Translations under genes and position numbers: made by a program | Notes under the pieces: model-generated | What the model was told of the DNA's origin: nothing | The model's input: the letters and a program-made list of their open reading frames with translations, nothing else | The model's database searches: none | In this document: in pieces, positions 10,435-19,685 of the stretch | Layout: each line of letters begins with the position of its first letter | Numbering within the stretch: the stretch's first letter is position 1 | Assembly (NCBI GenBank): GCA_023374025.1 | Contig: SIJG01000028.1 | Coordinates: 1,250,040-1,314,039, forward strand | Origin: Heterodera schachtii | Taxonomy: Eukaryota; Nematoda; Chromadorea; Rhabditida; Heteroderidae | Length of the DNA stretch: 64,000 bases | Direction of reading: 5' to 3'

Positions 10435-13312
10435 GAGATTGATGGGTCGCAGTGGACAGGACTGAAAATCCTTTTTTGGATTTTCTCAGTCTTGTTCGCG
10501 CGCTTATTCAAGCCGCTAAAAGAGACATGGGTATTGAGTGAGGAGGAGGAAAACCTCCTCTATCCTCACCGACGAATACGCCGGCCCAGGCCAGCAACAA
10601 GAAACTGGGCCAGTGGCCGAGTTAGCCAAATGACAATGCTTGTCATGGCATTTCTCCCGTTTGTACACGGGGGAATTGAGACAGTGGCCATAATGGCCCG
10701 ATCAGAGAGCTGTCTCAACAACGGCACAACAAAAATGTGCCAAGTCAAGGGAAGCGTGACCCTTGCGCTTCTCCCGGCAGGACAACCGAATGTCCTGTCA
10801 ATAAAGACCGATGATGGTCTCATTTTGGGAACCCTTCAAGTGATCTTGAAAGGGCTCTCTCTCGAATGCCAAGCCTTCACCAAGGCATGGAAACGATCAT
10901 ACGAGATCGCTTCCCTAGCCAGCAAACGGTGCCCGTCTGCTGGCTCATGTGTCGGAGACTTTTGTACTAAAGTCCGACCCTCCACAGCCATCCGAGAGCT
11001 GAGGGAGACAGAAACGTTCCCCGGGAACAGTTTCTGCATCGACAGCACGGCCTTTTGGGGAAACCAATGTCTCCTCGCCGCCAGTTCTTGTCTCTTCTAC
11101 AAGTGGTTTGCCAAACCACGATCAACAGCCATCTACGAAGTTGTTGGATGCAACTCTTGGGAGTTTGGCATCCACATTCAACTTCGCCTCGACTCTACCA
11201 CTGGAAGAAGCGCCACAGTCGAAACTGTGCTTCTTCCAGGTCGTGTGCTCAAATGGTACAACATCAGCATTTCAACAATAGGGGTGAGCCAAGCACCGGC
11301 TCCCCTATTGAACGCTGACTTCCTGATTGAAGGGCGAAATGTCGCCCTTGTACGTGAGAGAATCACGGACTCTCTCCATTGTACAGACTTGAAAGCCGCC
11401 CAAGCTTTCAACTGTACTCTGGGAATTGACGCATGCACGGGCTGTCTTCCCGATCACACAGACGGGACAGTCTCATGCCATTGTCGCGTCGCCAATCTCG
11501 AGGGACTAATGGAAGACCCTCAGCGGAGACTTCCGCTCTCATTCCGCCATTACGAGTTGCGGAATATCGGAAGGCGGATATTCGCCATAACCGGATACAG
11601 TCCGGTCCAATTGAACATTCAAATGGACAGTCTAAGAATGTCCATGGAAATGCACCAGAGTTTTTGCACCATAACACCAAAGAACATCTCTGGTTGTTAT
11701 AAATGTGCGACGGGAGCTCAGTTCTCTTACTCGTGCCACACCGACATCGGCCAAACATTGGCCGACATTCAATGCGAAGATGGTTCGCATTTCACGAGCA
11801 AATGTGGGTCCGAATATAACGGACCACACTGTCGTGCTCCCATTCCAACAAGCCGAAATAAGCACGGCTTGCCATGTCATGTGCTTGGCTGGGAGAACCA
11901 AATTCTCCTTGATGGGACAACTCCATTACATCCCACTCCGACAGCAGTCAGAATTCGGAGCCCGAGTCTCCGAAAGCCTCGAAGAAGCAAGCAACTCAGG
12001 CTGGGCTGACTTCAGTTTCGACTGGGCATCCACCTTTCATGCCTTGTTTGGGCTCAAAACAGGCCTAATCTTCTTCATTGTTTTGATCATCGGCATCGTG
12101 ATCATCATTTTCGTCGTACACTTCTCTCCTGTGTACAAAATATGGCGAACGTTCGCTTGGTTGCTTGTAAACCAAGCGCCACGACCGGACAACGTCACGA
12201 AATTCACCGTGGCTGCCATGCTCTTGTCGGCGGCCGGAGGATCCTTCGGATGGAGACCTCGAAAAGGGGATTCATTCCCCGATACATGCGGGGACTTGAG
12301 AATCCCCGACCCCGAATTTGCACTCGGGGAAGTGGAGGGGAATACAATACCCCTCCACCGAAAAATCGATTACCGTAATCGATCGCCAAAGGCGTATATA
12401 AATGGAGAAAATTTAAAAAATTCTTCATTGCCACCATTCTCTGCTCCAATGAGCCGCGGAACAGACAACACTGTTCCGCCACCCACGGCCAAAAATCAAA
12501 ACGGCCCTTGGTGGTTCAACGATGAGTGGGAGCCACCACTCCCGATTGTCCCTGAAAACAGGGACCAAAATCGCCAAATTGGCGAACAGCGAGGCAATTG
12601 GGGAGCCCATGCTCCTCCCCAACGGGAACCATCACCCCGTGAACTCACGGGGCGCCTCAGCTCGTGGTTGGAGAAAAACCACGGGCCAAACTGGTACGAA
12701 ACGGCAAACATTCGCCGTAATGCGGAGGAACACCTCCGCCGAGAACTACACGAAGGTGCCACGCTTTGCAAGGCACATCTTGGCCAACTCACCAATGTCC
12801 GTTTCGACGGATTTTCCCGTTATGGACCGGCCAACACTTCGATGTTTCCGGGACGGACTGTCCGAGAACATTTTCGGAGACGCGGGTTCCAAGTGGACCC
12901 GAATCTGCCATGCCTCCAAGAATATGGAGGCTTCAGCCATAGTCAACAGGCCATTCATGTCGATTATTTTCCGATCGACATGATCAACATCCAAATTCGA
13001 CTCGGTGTTGATCCGCGATCGCCTCCAACTGAGACCGACTTTCTGCGGCCTCGCCGCGTTCAAGCCTATTTGGCTTTTGAGGAAATTCCTCATGAGCGAG
13101 AGGAGCTCAACAGAAGAGCCCCTCTTCTTCGTCTTTTCGAGGCCATTGGCCTCCGATCAAACAGACCGGATGATGGCACTCCAAAAGAGGACCGCGCTAA
13201 ACAGACGCGCCCGAAAGACTTTCAGCGGAAGAAAGACATGGACGATTCACACTCTGATCGCCACCTTGAGGACCATCCAAGAATGAAGGCCTCCAACCGA
13301 CCAAACCGTTGA
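10417..13312 (+). pseudogene. env: Second copy of phlebovirus-like Gc env, frameshifted
   Basis: From 10457 this copy encodes the same Gc-like ectodomain as the minus-strand copy, but it lacks the DUF5641 module and the first glycoprotein; its first 13 or so residues come from the junction. One extra base in the G run at 11806-11808 shifts the frame, so the upper frame stops at 12009 and the remainder continues in another phase through the membrane anchor (about 12060-12118) to a stop at 13312. Unlike the left copy it keeps the full C-terminal tail of about 190 further residues after 12734: basic, Pro-rich and probably cytoplasmic. The shift may be real decay or a consensus error in a homopolymer. 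A purine/G-rich stretch (13351-13360) and an LTR follow, as expected for the 3' end of a retroelement. Confidence 0.75.
10457..12734 (+). repeat. Right arm of the 2.3-kb inverted repeat
   Basis: Mirror copy of 7137-9413. It starts exactly where the two env copies diverge: the Gly-Leu-Lys-Ile of the transmembrane region is shared, and what precedes it is not. It carries one extra G in the run at 11806-11808 relative to the left arm. Confidence 0.9.
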
Positions 13313-13461
13313 AAGAAGGATGACAAATTCGCGCGTGTGCCAAAGAACTGCGCGGGGGGAGTTCTGTCGCAGAAGCGACAGATCTTATCGATCAAATTTT
13401 CCCTTCCCGCGTTTTTTGTTCCCTCCCCCCTTTCACGTGTACCCCCCGCCCCCGACTGGCC

Positions 13462-13468
13462 TATAAAA
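13462..13468 (+). promoter_or_regulatory. TATA box of the LTR
   Basis: CTATAAAAGCC in a pyrimidine-rich, GC-rich stretch, about 70 bp before AATAAA. This is a strong match to an RNA polymerase II LTR promoter and unusual in sequence compared with the AT-rich surroundings. Confidence 0.6.
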
Positions 13469-13537
13469 GCCAGTCAATTTCGCTTGTTTCTTCAGTTGCA
13501 CCATTTTTCTCCACATATTTCTGCTGTGTTCTCCGCT

Positions 13538-13543
13538 AATAAA
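13538..13543 (+). terminator. Polyadenylation signal in the LTR
   Basis: AATAAA followed within 25 bp by the GT-rich stretch TTGTGTGACTCGTTGGGG. This is consistent with cleavage in the R/U5 part of the LTR. Confidence 0.5.
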
Positions 13544-13951
13544 TTAATTGTGTGACTCGTTGGGGGGATTTGGTCGGGACATCATCCCCTCCCCCTTCTG
13601 CTGCTCAGCGTCTGCGTCGTCGTCCGCCCCAAGCGTCGGTCTTCCCCGCAGGAGTCTCTCACTCCCGCGGCCTTCGCTTCTTCGGCTCGTCCGTCCCTTA
13701 CCCACATTTGGGAAGGCACGGCCGAGAAAGGGAAAGGAGGGACACCACAGCTGACTTTGCCCTTGGCAAAGTCGGCTCCCGTCTCCCTCCCTCCCCACAA
13801 AGTTTTTGTCGCCTCCTTGGCTGCGACAACTCCTGACTACCTCGAAAGGCGTTTCAAGCATAAGCCAATAAGTGACCTTGAGCGTGAGAGACGTAAGCTT
13901 GAGAGAGACCGAAAGAGAAAAAGTGAAAAAAAATTAGGAGAAAACCGAAAT

Positions 13952-15754
13952 ATGGCTGATGATGATTTAGAAGATAAATATGTGGCATTAAAGGCAAAGG
14001 TCCAAGACTTGGAGGATCGGTTGGTCAATCGGGTACCGAATTACCTTCCCCCGGGAGTTAAAATTCCGAAATATGATGCGAGCGGTGATTTTTTCAAATT
14101 TTTAAAAGAATTTAATGTGCTTGCGACAGCGAGCAACTGGCATCCGCCGGATTGTGTCCGCTTTTTACCTTTGTTTTTGGAGGGGGAGGCTAAGGAAATT
14201 TACCAGAATATTTCGGCAGATAAGAAAACAAATTGGAGGACTCTTACCAGTGAAATAGCGGAACTGACCAAGAAACTTGATGGACCAATGTGGGCGAGAA
14301 AAATGCTAAATAAGACGAAAATGGGAATAAATGGATCAGTAACTGAGTTTGCGAACAAAATTCGTGAATTAGTAGAGCAGGCAAGCCCGGATCCACATTA
14401 TACAGACGAAGCAAGAGAAGGTGAAAGCATCCACTACTTTTTGAATGGATTACCAACAAAACTAAAACGGAAATTGTTTTTTATGGAAAAACCGGATAGT
14501 TTAGTTGAGGCAATTGCGCAGGCAAAAAAAGTTATCCAAGTGAATGAGGAAATTGAGAAAGATGAAAAAGGGGATGAAATGAAACAACAAATAGCTGAGC
14601 TAACGGAACAAGTCAATGCAATTTCGTTCCAGAGTAAAGTGAATAATGAGAGAAATGATCGAGAAAATGGTCGTGAATTTGTGAATTCAGCATGGAGAAG
14701 GGACGACAGAAACCCAGGAAGAGGAAATTTCAGAGGAAATAGAGGAAATAATTGGAGAGGCAACCAAAATTCTTTTAGAGGCAGACAATTTGGAGGATAC
14801 GTGCAAAGGAACCCAAATTTTATTCCATTGGGACAAAATCGGACTTGGAATGGGAATTTTGGAAATAATACGGGGAGATTTGAGAATTTCCGACCTCAGA
14901 GGGGAAATTTTGGAAATTTTCGGGGGAATTCAAGAGGAAGAGGAAATGAAAGGCAAAAATACAAAATAAATGCGATTTCGGATGAGGCAGTTCAGCCTTC
15001 GGCATCCAACTTCCGAAGGTCTCTGACTCCGACCATGACATTTTTGACAATTTCAATGATTTTGTGTTCATTTTTCGGGACTATTTCTGGTCAATACCAA
15101 TTATGTTCTGATCGGGTTCCCACCACACCCATTTGGTTACCAAACGTAACGGAATGTTCAGTACCGGAGTACCAAAAAGCGGATGAGAGAAAAGTTACAC
15201 TATTTTTACCGGTCCGAATGCCAAAGCAATTCCCAGTTTATAATTGCTATCAGAAAATGATGAAAATTTGTACGGGAAATTTTCTTTTTTTCTGGAAAGA
15301 CATAAAAAGTCAGGATTCGTACGTGAAGGGAGTAAGTCACCGAGCTTGTCATGGATTTAAAAATAACATGGGACATACAATGAAGAGATTGACAGAGAAT
15401 TTATGGACAACTGAGAGGCCTTCAAAAGTTGAATATGCATGGATTGGTGAAAGATGTGAGACAACAGTGAATGATTTCATTGAGAAAGGACAAGGCGGAA
15501 TTCTGGATTTTTATTTGGTAACATCGTTTGGACATAACTTTAATCCGTACAACGGATGGGAAGAAGGACAAAAATGGACATTTATTTGGGAAATTCCGGA
15601 ACCAAGTGAGGCTTATTGGGCGACCCATTTCCCTGTCGGTGATTTTGTGGCAGAAGTAACAGAGAACGCGATTGTTTTGGAAAGCGAACAAAGCGTGTTT
15701 TATTTTGAAAAAGAGAAAGCTGATGAAAGAGAGGGTATTGTTGGCGTGCCATGA
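13952..15754 (+). CDS. gag: Gag joined to N-terminal half of a glycoprotein
   Basis: The frame is open from 13757 without an ATG; the first ATG (13952, with A at -3) is preferred. Residues about 30-220 look like a Ty3/Gypsy capsid (IPKYDASGDFFKFLKEF, then FLEGEAKEIY). No CCHC knuckle follows; instead there is an Arg/Gly/Asn/Phe-rich RGG-like nucleic-acid-binding region (nt about 14690-14950). At 15035 an internal Met starts a signal-like stretch (MTFLTISMILCSFFG) and a Cys-containing ectodomain with an N-glycosylation site soon after. The frame ends at 15754, but matching coding continues in another phase from about 15733, where a G run seems to carry one base more than the frame needs. So gag and glycoprotein share one frame and the break is inside the glycoprotein. 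The gag call is firm; the glycoprotein family is less so. Confidence 0.75.
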   Translation: MADDDLEDKYVALKAKVQDLEDRLVNRVPNYLPPGVKIPKYDASGDFFKFLKEFNVLATASNWHPPDCVRFLPLFLEGEAKEIYQNISADKKTNWRTLTSEIAELTKKLDGPMWARKMLNKTKMGINGSVTEFANKIRELVEQASPDPHYTDEAREGESIHYFLNGLPTKLKRKLFFMEKPDSLVEAIAQAKKVIQVNEEIEKDEKGDEMKQQIAELTEQVNAISFQSKVNNERNDRENGREFVNSAWRRDDRNPGRGNFRGNRGNNWRGNQNSFRGRQFGGYVQRNPNFIPLGQNRTWNGNFGNNTGRFENFRPQRGNFGNFRGNSRGRGNERQKYKINAISDEAVQPSASNFRRSLTPTMTFLTISMILCSFFGTISGQYQLCSDRVPTTPIWLPNVTECSVPEYQKADERKVTLFLPVRMPKQFPVYNCYQKMMKICTGNFLFFWKDIKSQDSYVKGVSHRACHGFKNNMGHTMKRLTENLWTTERPSKVEYAWIGERCETTVNDFIEKGQGGILDFYLVTSFGHNFNPYNGWEEGQKWTFIWEIPEPSEAYWATHFPVGDFVAEVTENAIVLESEQSVFYFEKEKADEREGIVGVP

Positions 15755-18700
15755 CGAGGCGTATAAAATGTCAAATGACGTTTTCATTCTGATACACCCT
15801 CCGGGCCCACAAAAAGCGAGAGAAAAAAGGGAAACGAAACAGAAAAGTGAACCTCAGAGAAAAGAGCGACCAGCGAAACAGGAAGTGTTTCTGAAAATCA
15901 GGCCGGGTCAAAATTCGAAATTTGAGAATTTGGACCCAGCGTCCAGACCTAAAAGCAATTGGACAGGGACAACTTTGGGCCCAAGAAGGAACACAACAGA
16001 GCTAATAATTTTGAGTACCCCGGTTCCCCAGTCAACAAGCACAGCGGGGAGTACGACAAAAGTGACCATGACAATTTCGACAAAACTTATTACAAGTACG
16101 GTTCCAACGACTATAAAGCCAAAGATAGAAGTCAAAAAACCAATTTTCGAGAAAATTCAAATAAAAAATGAGCAAAAAACTCAGTCAGTATACAAGTCAG
16201 TTGGGAAAAAGGTGGAAAAAGTGGTAGTTACGACAACTAAAGCTCCTTATACAACGACCAAAAAGTCAAAAATTGAAAACATACTGAAAAAGGCAACACC
16301 GAAACCAAAAATTGTGGTTTTAACGAGTACAACGCAAAAGGTTCTTAGTACTGTTAGACCAAGCACTAAGAAAATGGTCAGTGAGCTTTTTCCAAAGTCA
16401 GTTACAACTCCGAATACAATTTTGGTCTTACAAAGCACCAATAGTTCCAAAGATTTTTCAATCAATGTGACTGAGATTCCAGCAATTATGACTCCAATTC
16501 CTCCAACCACACAAAAAATCGTGGAAAAGATGGAATTGCCGAAAGAGAAAGTGGAAAACAAATCAGAAAGCATTAAAGCTGAAAAGAAAAATGAAAAGTT
16601 ATTAATTCCATCCACGGCGATTACAATTTTGAAGAAAATTGAGGACGAAAAAGTGAAGGATAAGTCGGAAATGACAGTAAAGAATAAAAAGAACGAGGAA
16701 AAATATAGTCAGGAAATTGAAAGTGAGGTCAGTGAAATTTTGGCTGATGATGGCGATGAAATGGAAGAATTTGAAGATTTGCTCGAGAATGAAAGCGATG
16801 AGGAAGTTAGTGTGGAATTATTTGATGAAAATGATATTTTCGACATGGATCGAAGAAAAAGAACGACAGTTACAACACCTGACGCCCGATGGATTAAAAA
16901 AGTTGAGAAAAGCAAAGTGCGAAATAAAGCGGGACAGGAAAATAAGAATTTGAACACGCGAGTCAATTATGCATTGTATCGACTAAATGAGGAGAAAAGA
17001 AGGCAATACGATCATATTTATAAACAAGCGTGCGAAAATACTAAATTTCAGCTACAATTGGCTAAAGCGGTTTTACAAATTAATCCAAATGAGGGAGTAA
17101 GAAAAATATTTGATCGAGATGACTTAGTGGCACGGTGGAAAGGAGATAACTTGGAAGTTGGTTTTTGTGCGCCGGTTACACCAGAAAAAATATTCTGGGA
17201 CAGAAAAATGGGAAACGAATGCTATGAATGGATACCAATTTTTGCCGAAAATACGACATTTTTTATTCGGCCGGGTACCAGAGAATTGAGCATTATAGGC
17301 AAAAGAATGGAGTGTACAGAAATGGAAAAATCCAATAATATGAACAATGCGACACAAAAGGGAATTGTTCAGAAATTAACTGAAAATTTGGGAAACATTA
17401 AACCAAAATACAGAAACATACAAAATCCATTGGTTCTGAGAGCGGGAGCACTTTTCGAATCGGACAGCTTACGATTAGAAGAAGCGATGCGGGAATATCG
17501 CTCCAAAATGAACAATCTGCCATTGTCAATTTTGAGAATTGTTCAGAGACCTAAGGTCTCTGATGTGATTCAGTTGGTCAGGGCAGAGGCAAATGAAACT
17601 TTGGACTTTGTTTTTGGCAAAACGGGAGATTGGTTTGAAATTATGAGAAACTTACCGGAGAAGGCGAAGGAAATGGTAGGCAATTTAAAAGGAATTGCCT
17701 TGGCATTGATTGCCGTCCCAGTTCTATTGTTAGTGGCACTATTGATTTATATTTTGGTAAAATACCGAGTATTTGTTTTTGCGAGTTTCAGAGCAGGGAG
17801 AATTTTGGTGCGCATAATCAGAGCACTACTGGGGATGAAAAGAAAGAAAACGAGAGTGGCAGCAGTACCCACTGCTCCAGAATTGGAGTCAGTGGACCAG
17901 GAAGCGTACGTTTTGAATTACCTCCCTCCTCGTTGTGTTGCGGTAATAACCAACAATCCAAGGAGACTTCCTTCGATTCGAATTCATTTAAATGGACTTT
18001 TGACTTCGGCACTTGTCGATTCTTGTGCCTGCGTCTCTTACTGTCGGGAAAATACAGTACGCAAAGCGGGACTGAGAATTTTGGAGTTAGAGGGAGAAAA
18101 TTCAGAGCTGACAGCAGCAAATGATTCAAACATAAAAATTGTTGGGAAAATAAAAGCGAAAATTCGAATTGAAGACACAGAGACAGGGAAATTCGGAGAA
18201 TGGGAAGCGACACTGCTTGTTTCACCTGACAAGCATTGCCCTGGACCAGTATTGCTTGGTTTACCGTTTCTTATGGATTTGAAAGGAGTCATTGCACTTG
18301 GGGAAAAGAAAGTTCGATTGGGTGATATTTGGACAAGCATAGTGTCAGTGATAGGAGCCGAACCGCCAAAACCACCCAGAGTAATTTTGCCAAAAAATGA
18401 CACGTTCGAACCACGGACGGAAAACATTCTTAATGCGCGAGTTGATGAGATTTTTCCAATTGGACAAAATTTCTTGGTAAGGGGTGTACAGCATCAGTAC
18501 CCTGGGATTATCATCGGAAGGACATTAGTTGCCCCAGGGGCGACCAAAGAAGTGATAATAAGGCTTATGAATGCGGGAAATGCACCAGTTAAGATTTACG
18601 GGAATTCACATTTGGCGGATTTGGAGCCAATACAAATTAATGCATTACCTGGTGATGAAATTGAGGCTAAAGATTTTATTCCACCTGAAACTCGGTGGAG

Positions 18701-19685
18701 TGAAAATTTGCCTAAATTACCCGTAAATGGCATGAACCGTCCTCCTTCAGAGAGAATAGATTTGGAAGAGACAAGACTAAGTGAGAAGGCACAGCGAGAA
18801 TTAAAGCAAATTGTGGACAAATATTCCGATGCATTTGTCGGTGATGATGGAAAAATTGGTCGTTACAATGGTCCAATTGTTCACAAAATCGATTTGACGC
18901 CCGGGGCATTACCATTCCATTTTAGACCTTATCGTTACCCCCCAGAGACTCAGAAGGAAATTGAGAGACAAATTAGAATGATGCTTGACCAGAACATTAT
19001 TCGTGAGTCGGAATCTGAGTTCGCTTCTCCTATCGTGATGGTCCCAAAAGCGGACAAAAAATCATGGAGATTTGCGGTTGATTACAGAGCGTTGAATAAA
19101 ATGACCAAAAAGAGAGTTTTTCATCTTCCGAATATTCAAGAGCTTTTGGATTTAATGGGAGCCAAAAAATATTATACTTGTATGGACATGATGCAGGGAT
19201 TTATGCAAATCCCCATGGCAAAGGAGGACATTGAAAAGACAGCTTTTATTTCTCATTTGGGCATTTATGAATTTATCACGATGCCCTTTGGTTTGACGGC
19301 AGCACCGGACACATTTCAGAGGGTAATGAATTCGCTAAGAAGGCGACTGACAGCAGCAATGTTAATTTATTTGGATGACATAATCATTGGGAGTGAAACG
19401 GAAGAAATTCATTTGGTCGACATTGAGAATTTTTTGAGACTTTTAAAAGAAGTCGGATTGAAATTGAAAATTGAGAAATGCCATTGGGGAAAAGCTGAGA
19501 TTCGTTACCTCGGATTCTTGCTAAGTGAGAAAGGCGTCCGTATGGACCCGAAGCAAGTAGAAGCAGTTCAAAATTTTCGGGCCCCAAAAAGTCTAACAGA
19601 ATTAAAATCATTGCTTGGAGCTTTAACATATTTCCGACGATTTTTGAGAATTTTGCGCATATCGCACGTCCATTACAGACTCTAA
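15672..19685 (+). CDS. pol: Glycoprotein C-terminal part, protease and reverse transcriptase
   Basis: Meaningful coding starts near 15736. Order: a Ser/Thr-rich mucin-like stalk (nt about 16005-16560), a Lys/Glu-rich acidic region, a furin-type RRKR site (16851-16862), a Cys-bearing ectodomain with a conserved-looking GDNLEVGFC ... CYEWIP ... FFIRPGTREL pattern, and a membrane anchor (about 17692-17762) with a basic cytoplasmic flank. A retropepsin follows: DSCA at 18018 in place of the usual DSGA/DTGA, and a VLLGLPFL C-terminal motif near 18250. Then comes reverse transcriptase with FAVDYRAL, MDMMQGFMQIPM, MPFGLTAAP and YLDD (19368-19379). The frame stops at 19685; the RT connection continues in another phase from about 19640. 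The ectodomain recalls chuvirus-like glycoproteins found in some retroelements, but I hold that only as a possibility. Placing a glycoprotein before protease and RT is unusual. Confidence 0.75.
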   Translation: MFWKANKACFILKKRKLMKERVLLACHDEAYKMSNDVFILIHPPGPQKAREKRETKQKSEPQRKERPAKQEVFLKIRPGQNSKFENLDPASRPKSNWTGTTLGPRRNTTELIILSTPVPQSTSTAGSTTKVTMTISTKLITSTVPTTIKPKIEVKKPIFEKIQIKNEQKTQSVYKSVGKKVEKVVVTTTKAPYTTTKKSKIENILKKATPKPKIVVLTSTTQKVLSTVRPSTKKMVSELFPKSVTTPNTILVLQSTNSSKDFSINVTEIPAIMTPIPPTTQKIVEKMELPKEKVENKSESIKAEKKNEKLLIPSTAITILKKIEDEKVKDKSEMTVKNKKNEEKYSQEIESEVSEILADDGDEMEEFEDLLENESDEEVSVELFDENDIFDMDRRKRTTVTTPDARWIKKVEKSKVRNKAGQENKNLNTRVNYALYRLNEEKRRQYDHIYKQACENTKFQLQLAKAVLQINPNEGVRKIFDRDDLVARWKGDNLEVGFCAPVTPEKIFWDRKMGNECYEWIPIFAENTTFFIRPGTRELSIIGKRMECTEMEKSNNMNNATQKGIVQKLTENLGNIKPKYRNIQNPLVLRAGALFESDSLRLEEAMREYRSKMNNLPLSILRIVQRPKVSDVIQLVRAEANETLDFVFGKTGDWFEIMRNLPEKAKEMVGNLKGIALALIAVPVLLLVALLIYILVKYRVFVFASFRAGRILVRIIRALLGMKRKKTRVAAVPTAPELESVDQEAYVLNYLPPRCVAVITNNPRRLPSIRIHLNGLLTSALVDSCACVSYCRENTVRKAGLRILELEGENSELTAANDSNIKIVGKIKAKIRIEDTETGKFGEWEATLLVSPDKHCPGPVLLGLPFLMDLKGVIALGEKKVRLGDIWTSIVSVIGAEPPKPPRVILPKNDTFEPRTENILNARVDEIFPIGQNFLVRGVQHQYPGIIIGRTLVAPGATKEVIIRLMNAGNAPVKIYGNSHLADLEPIQINALPGDEIEAKDFIPPETRWSENLPKLPVNGMNRPPSERIDLEETRLSEKAQRELKQIVDKYSDAFVGDDGKIGRYNGPIVHKIDLTPGALPFHFRPYRYPPETQKEIERQIRMMLDQNIIRESESEFASPIVMVPKADKKSWRFAVDYRALNKMTKKRVFHLPNIQELLDLMGAKKYYTCMDMMQGFMQIPMAKEDIEKTAFISHLGIYEFITMPFGLTAAPDTFQRVMNSLRRRLTAAMLIYLDDIIIGSETEEIHLVDIENFLRLLKEVGLKLKIEKCHWGKAEIRYLGFLLSEKGVRMDPKQVEAVQNFRAPKSLTELKSLLGALTYFRRFLRILRISHVHYRL

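Larger units (their letters stand above)
13365..13828 (+). mobile_element. Candidate LTR between env and the gag-glycoprotein element
   Basis: Begins TGTCGCAG and ends CTGCGACA, a perfect 8-bp terminal inverted repeat. A TATAAAA box (13462-13468) and AATAAA (13538-13543) sit about 75 bp apart, a typical U3-R layout. A G-rich, polypurine-like stretch lies just upstream, as for a 3' LTR of the BEL/Pao env element. No TGG-type primer site follows directly, which argues against it being the 5' LTR of the downstream Gypsy element, although that element's gag starts only 124 bp later. The boundaries and owner are therefore uncertain. Confidence 0.55.

Noticed and set aside
13544..14028. Frames on both strands inside the LTR
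   Set aside because: Ser/Pro/Arg-rich by-products of GC-rich LTR sequence.
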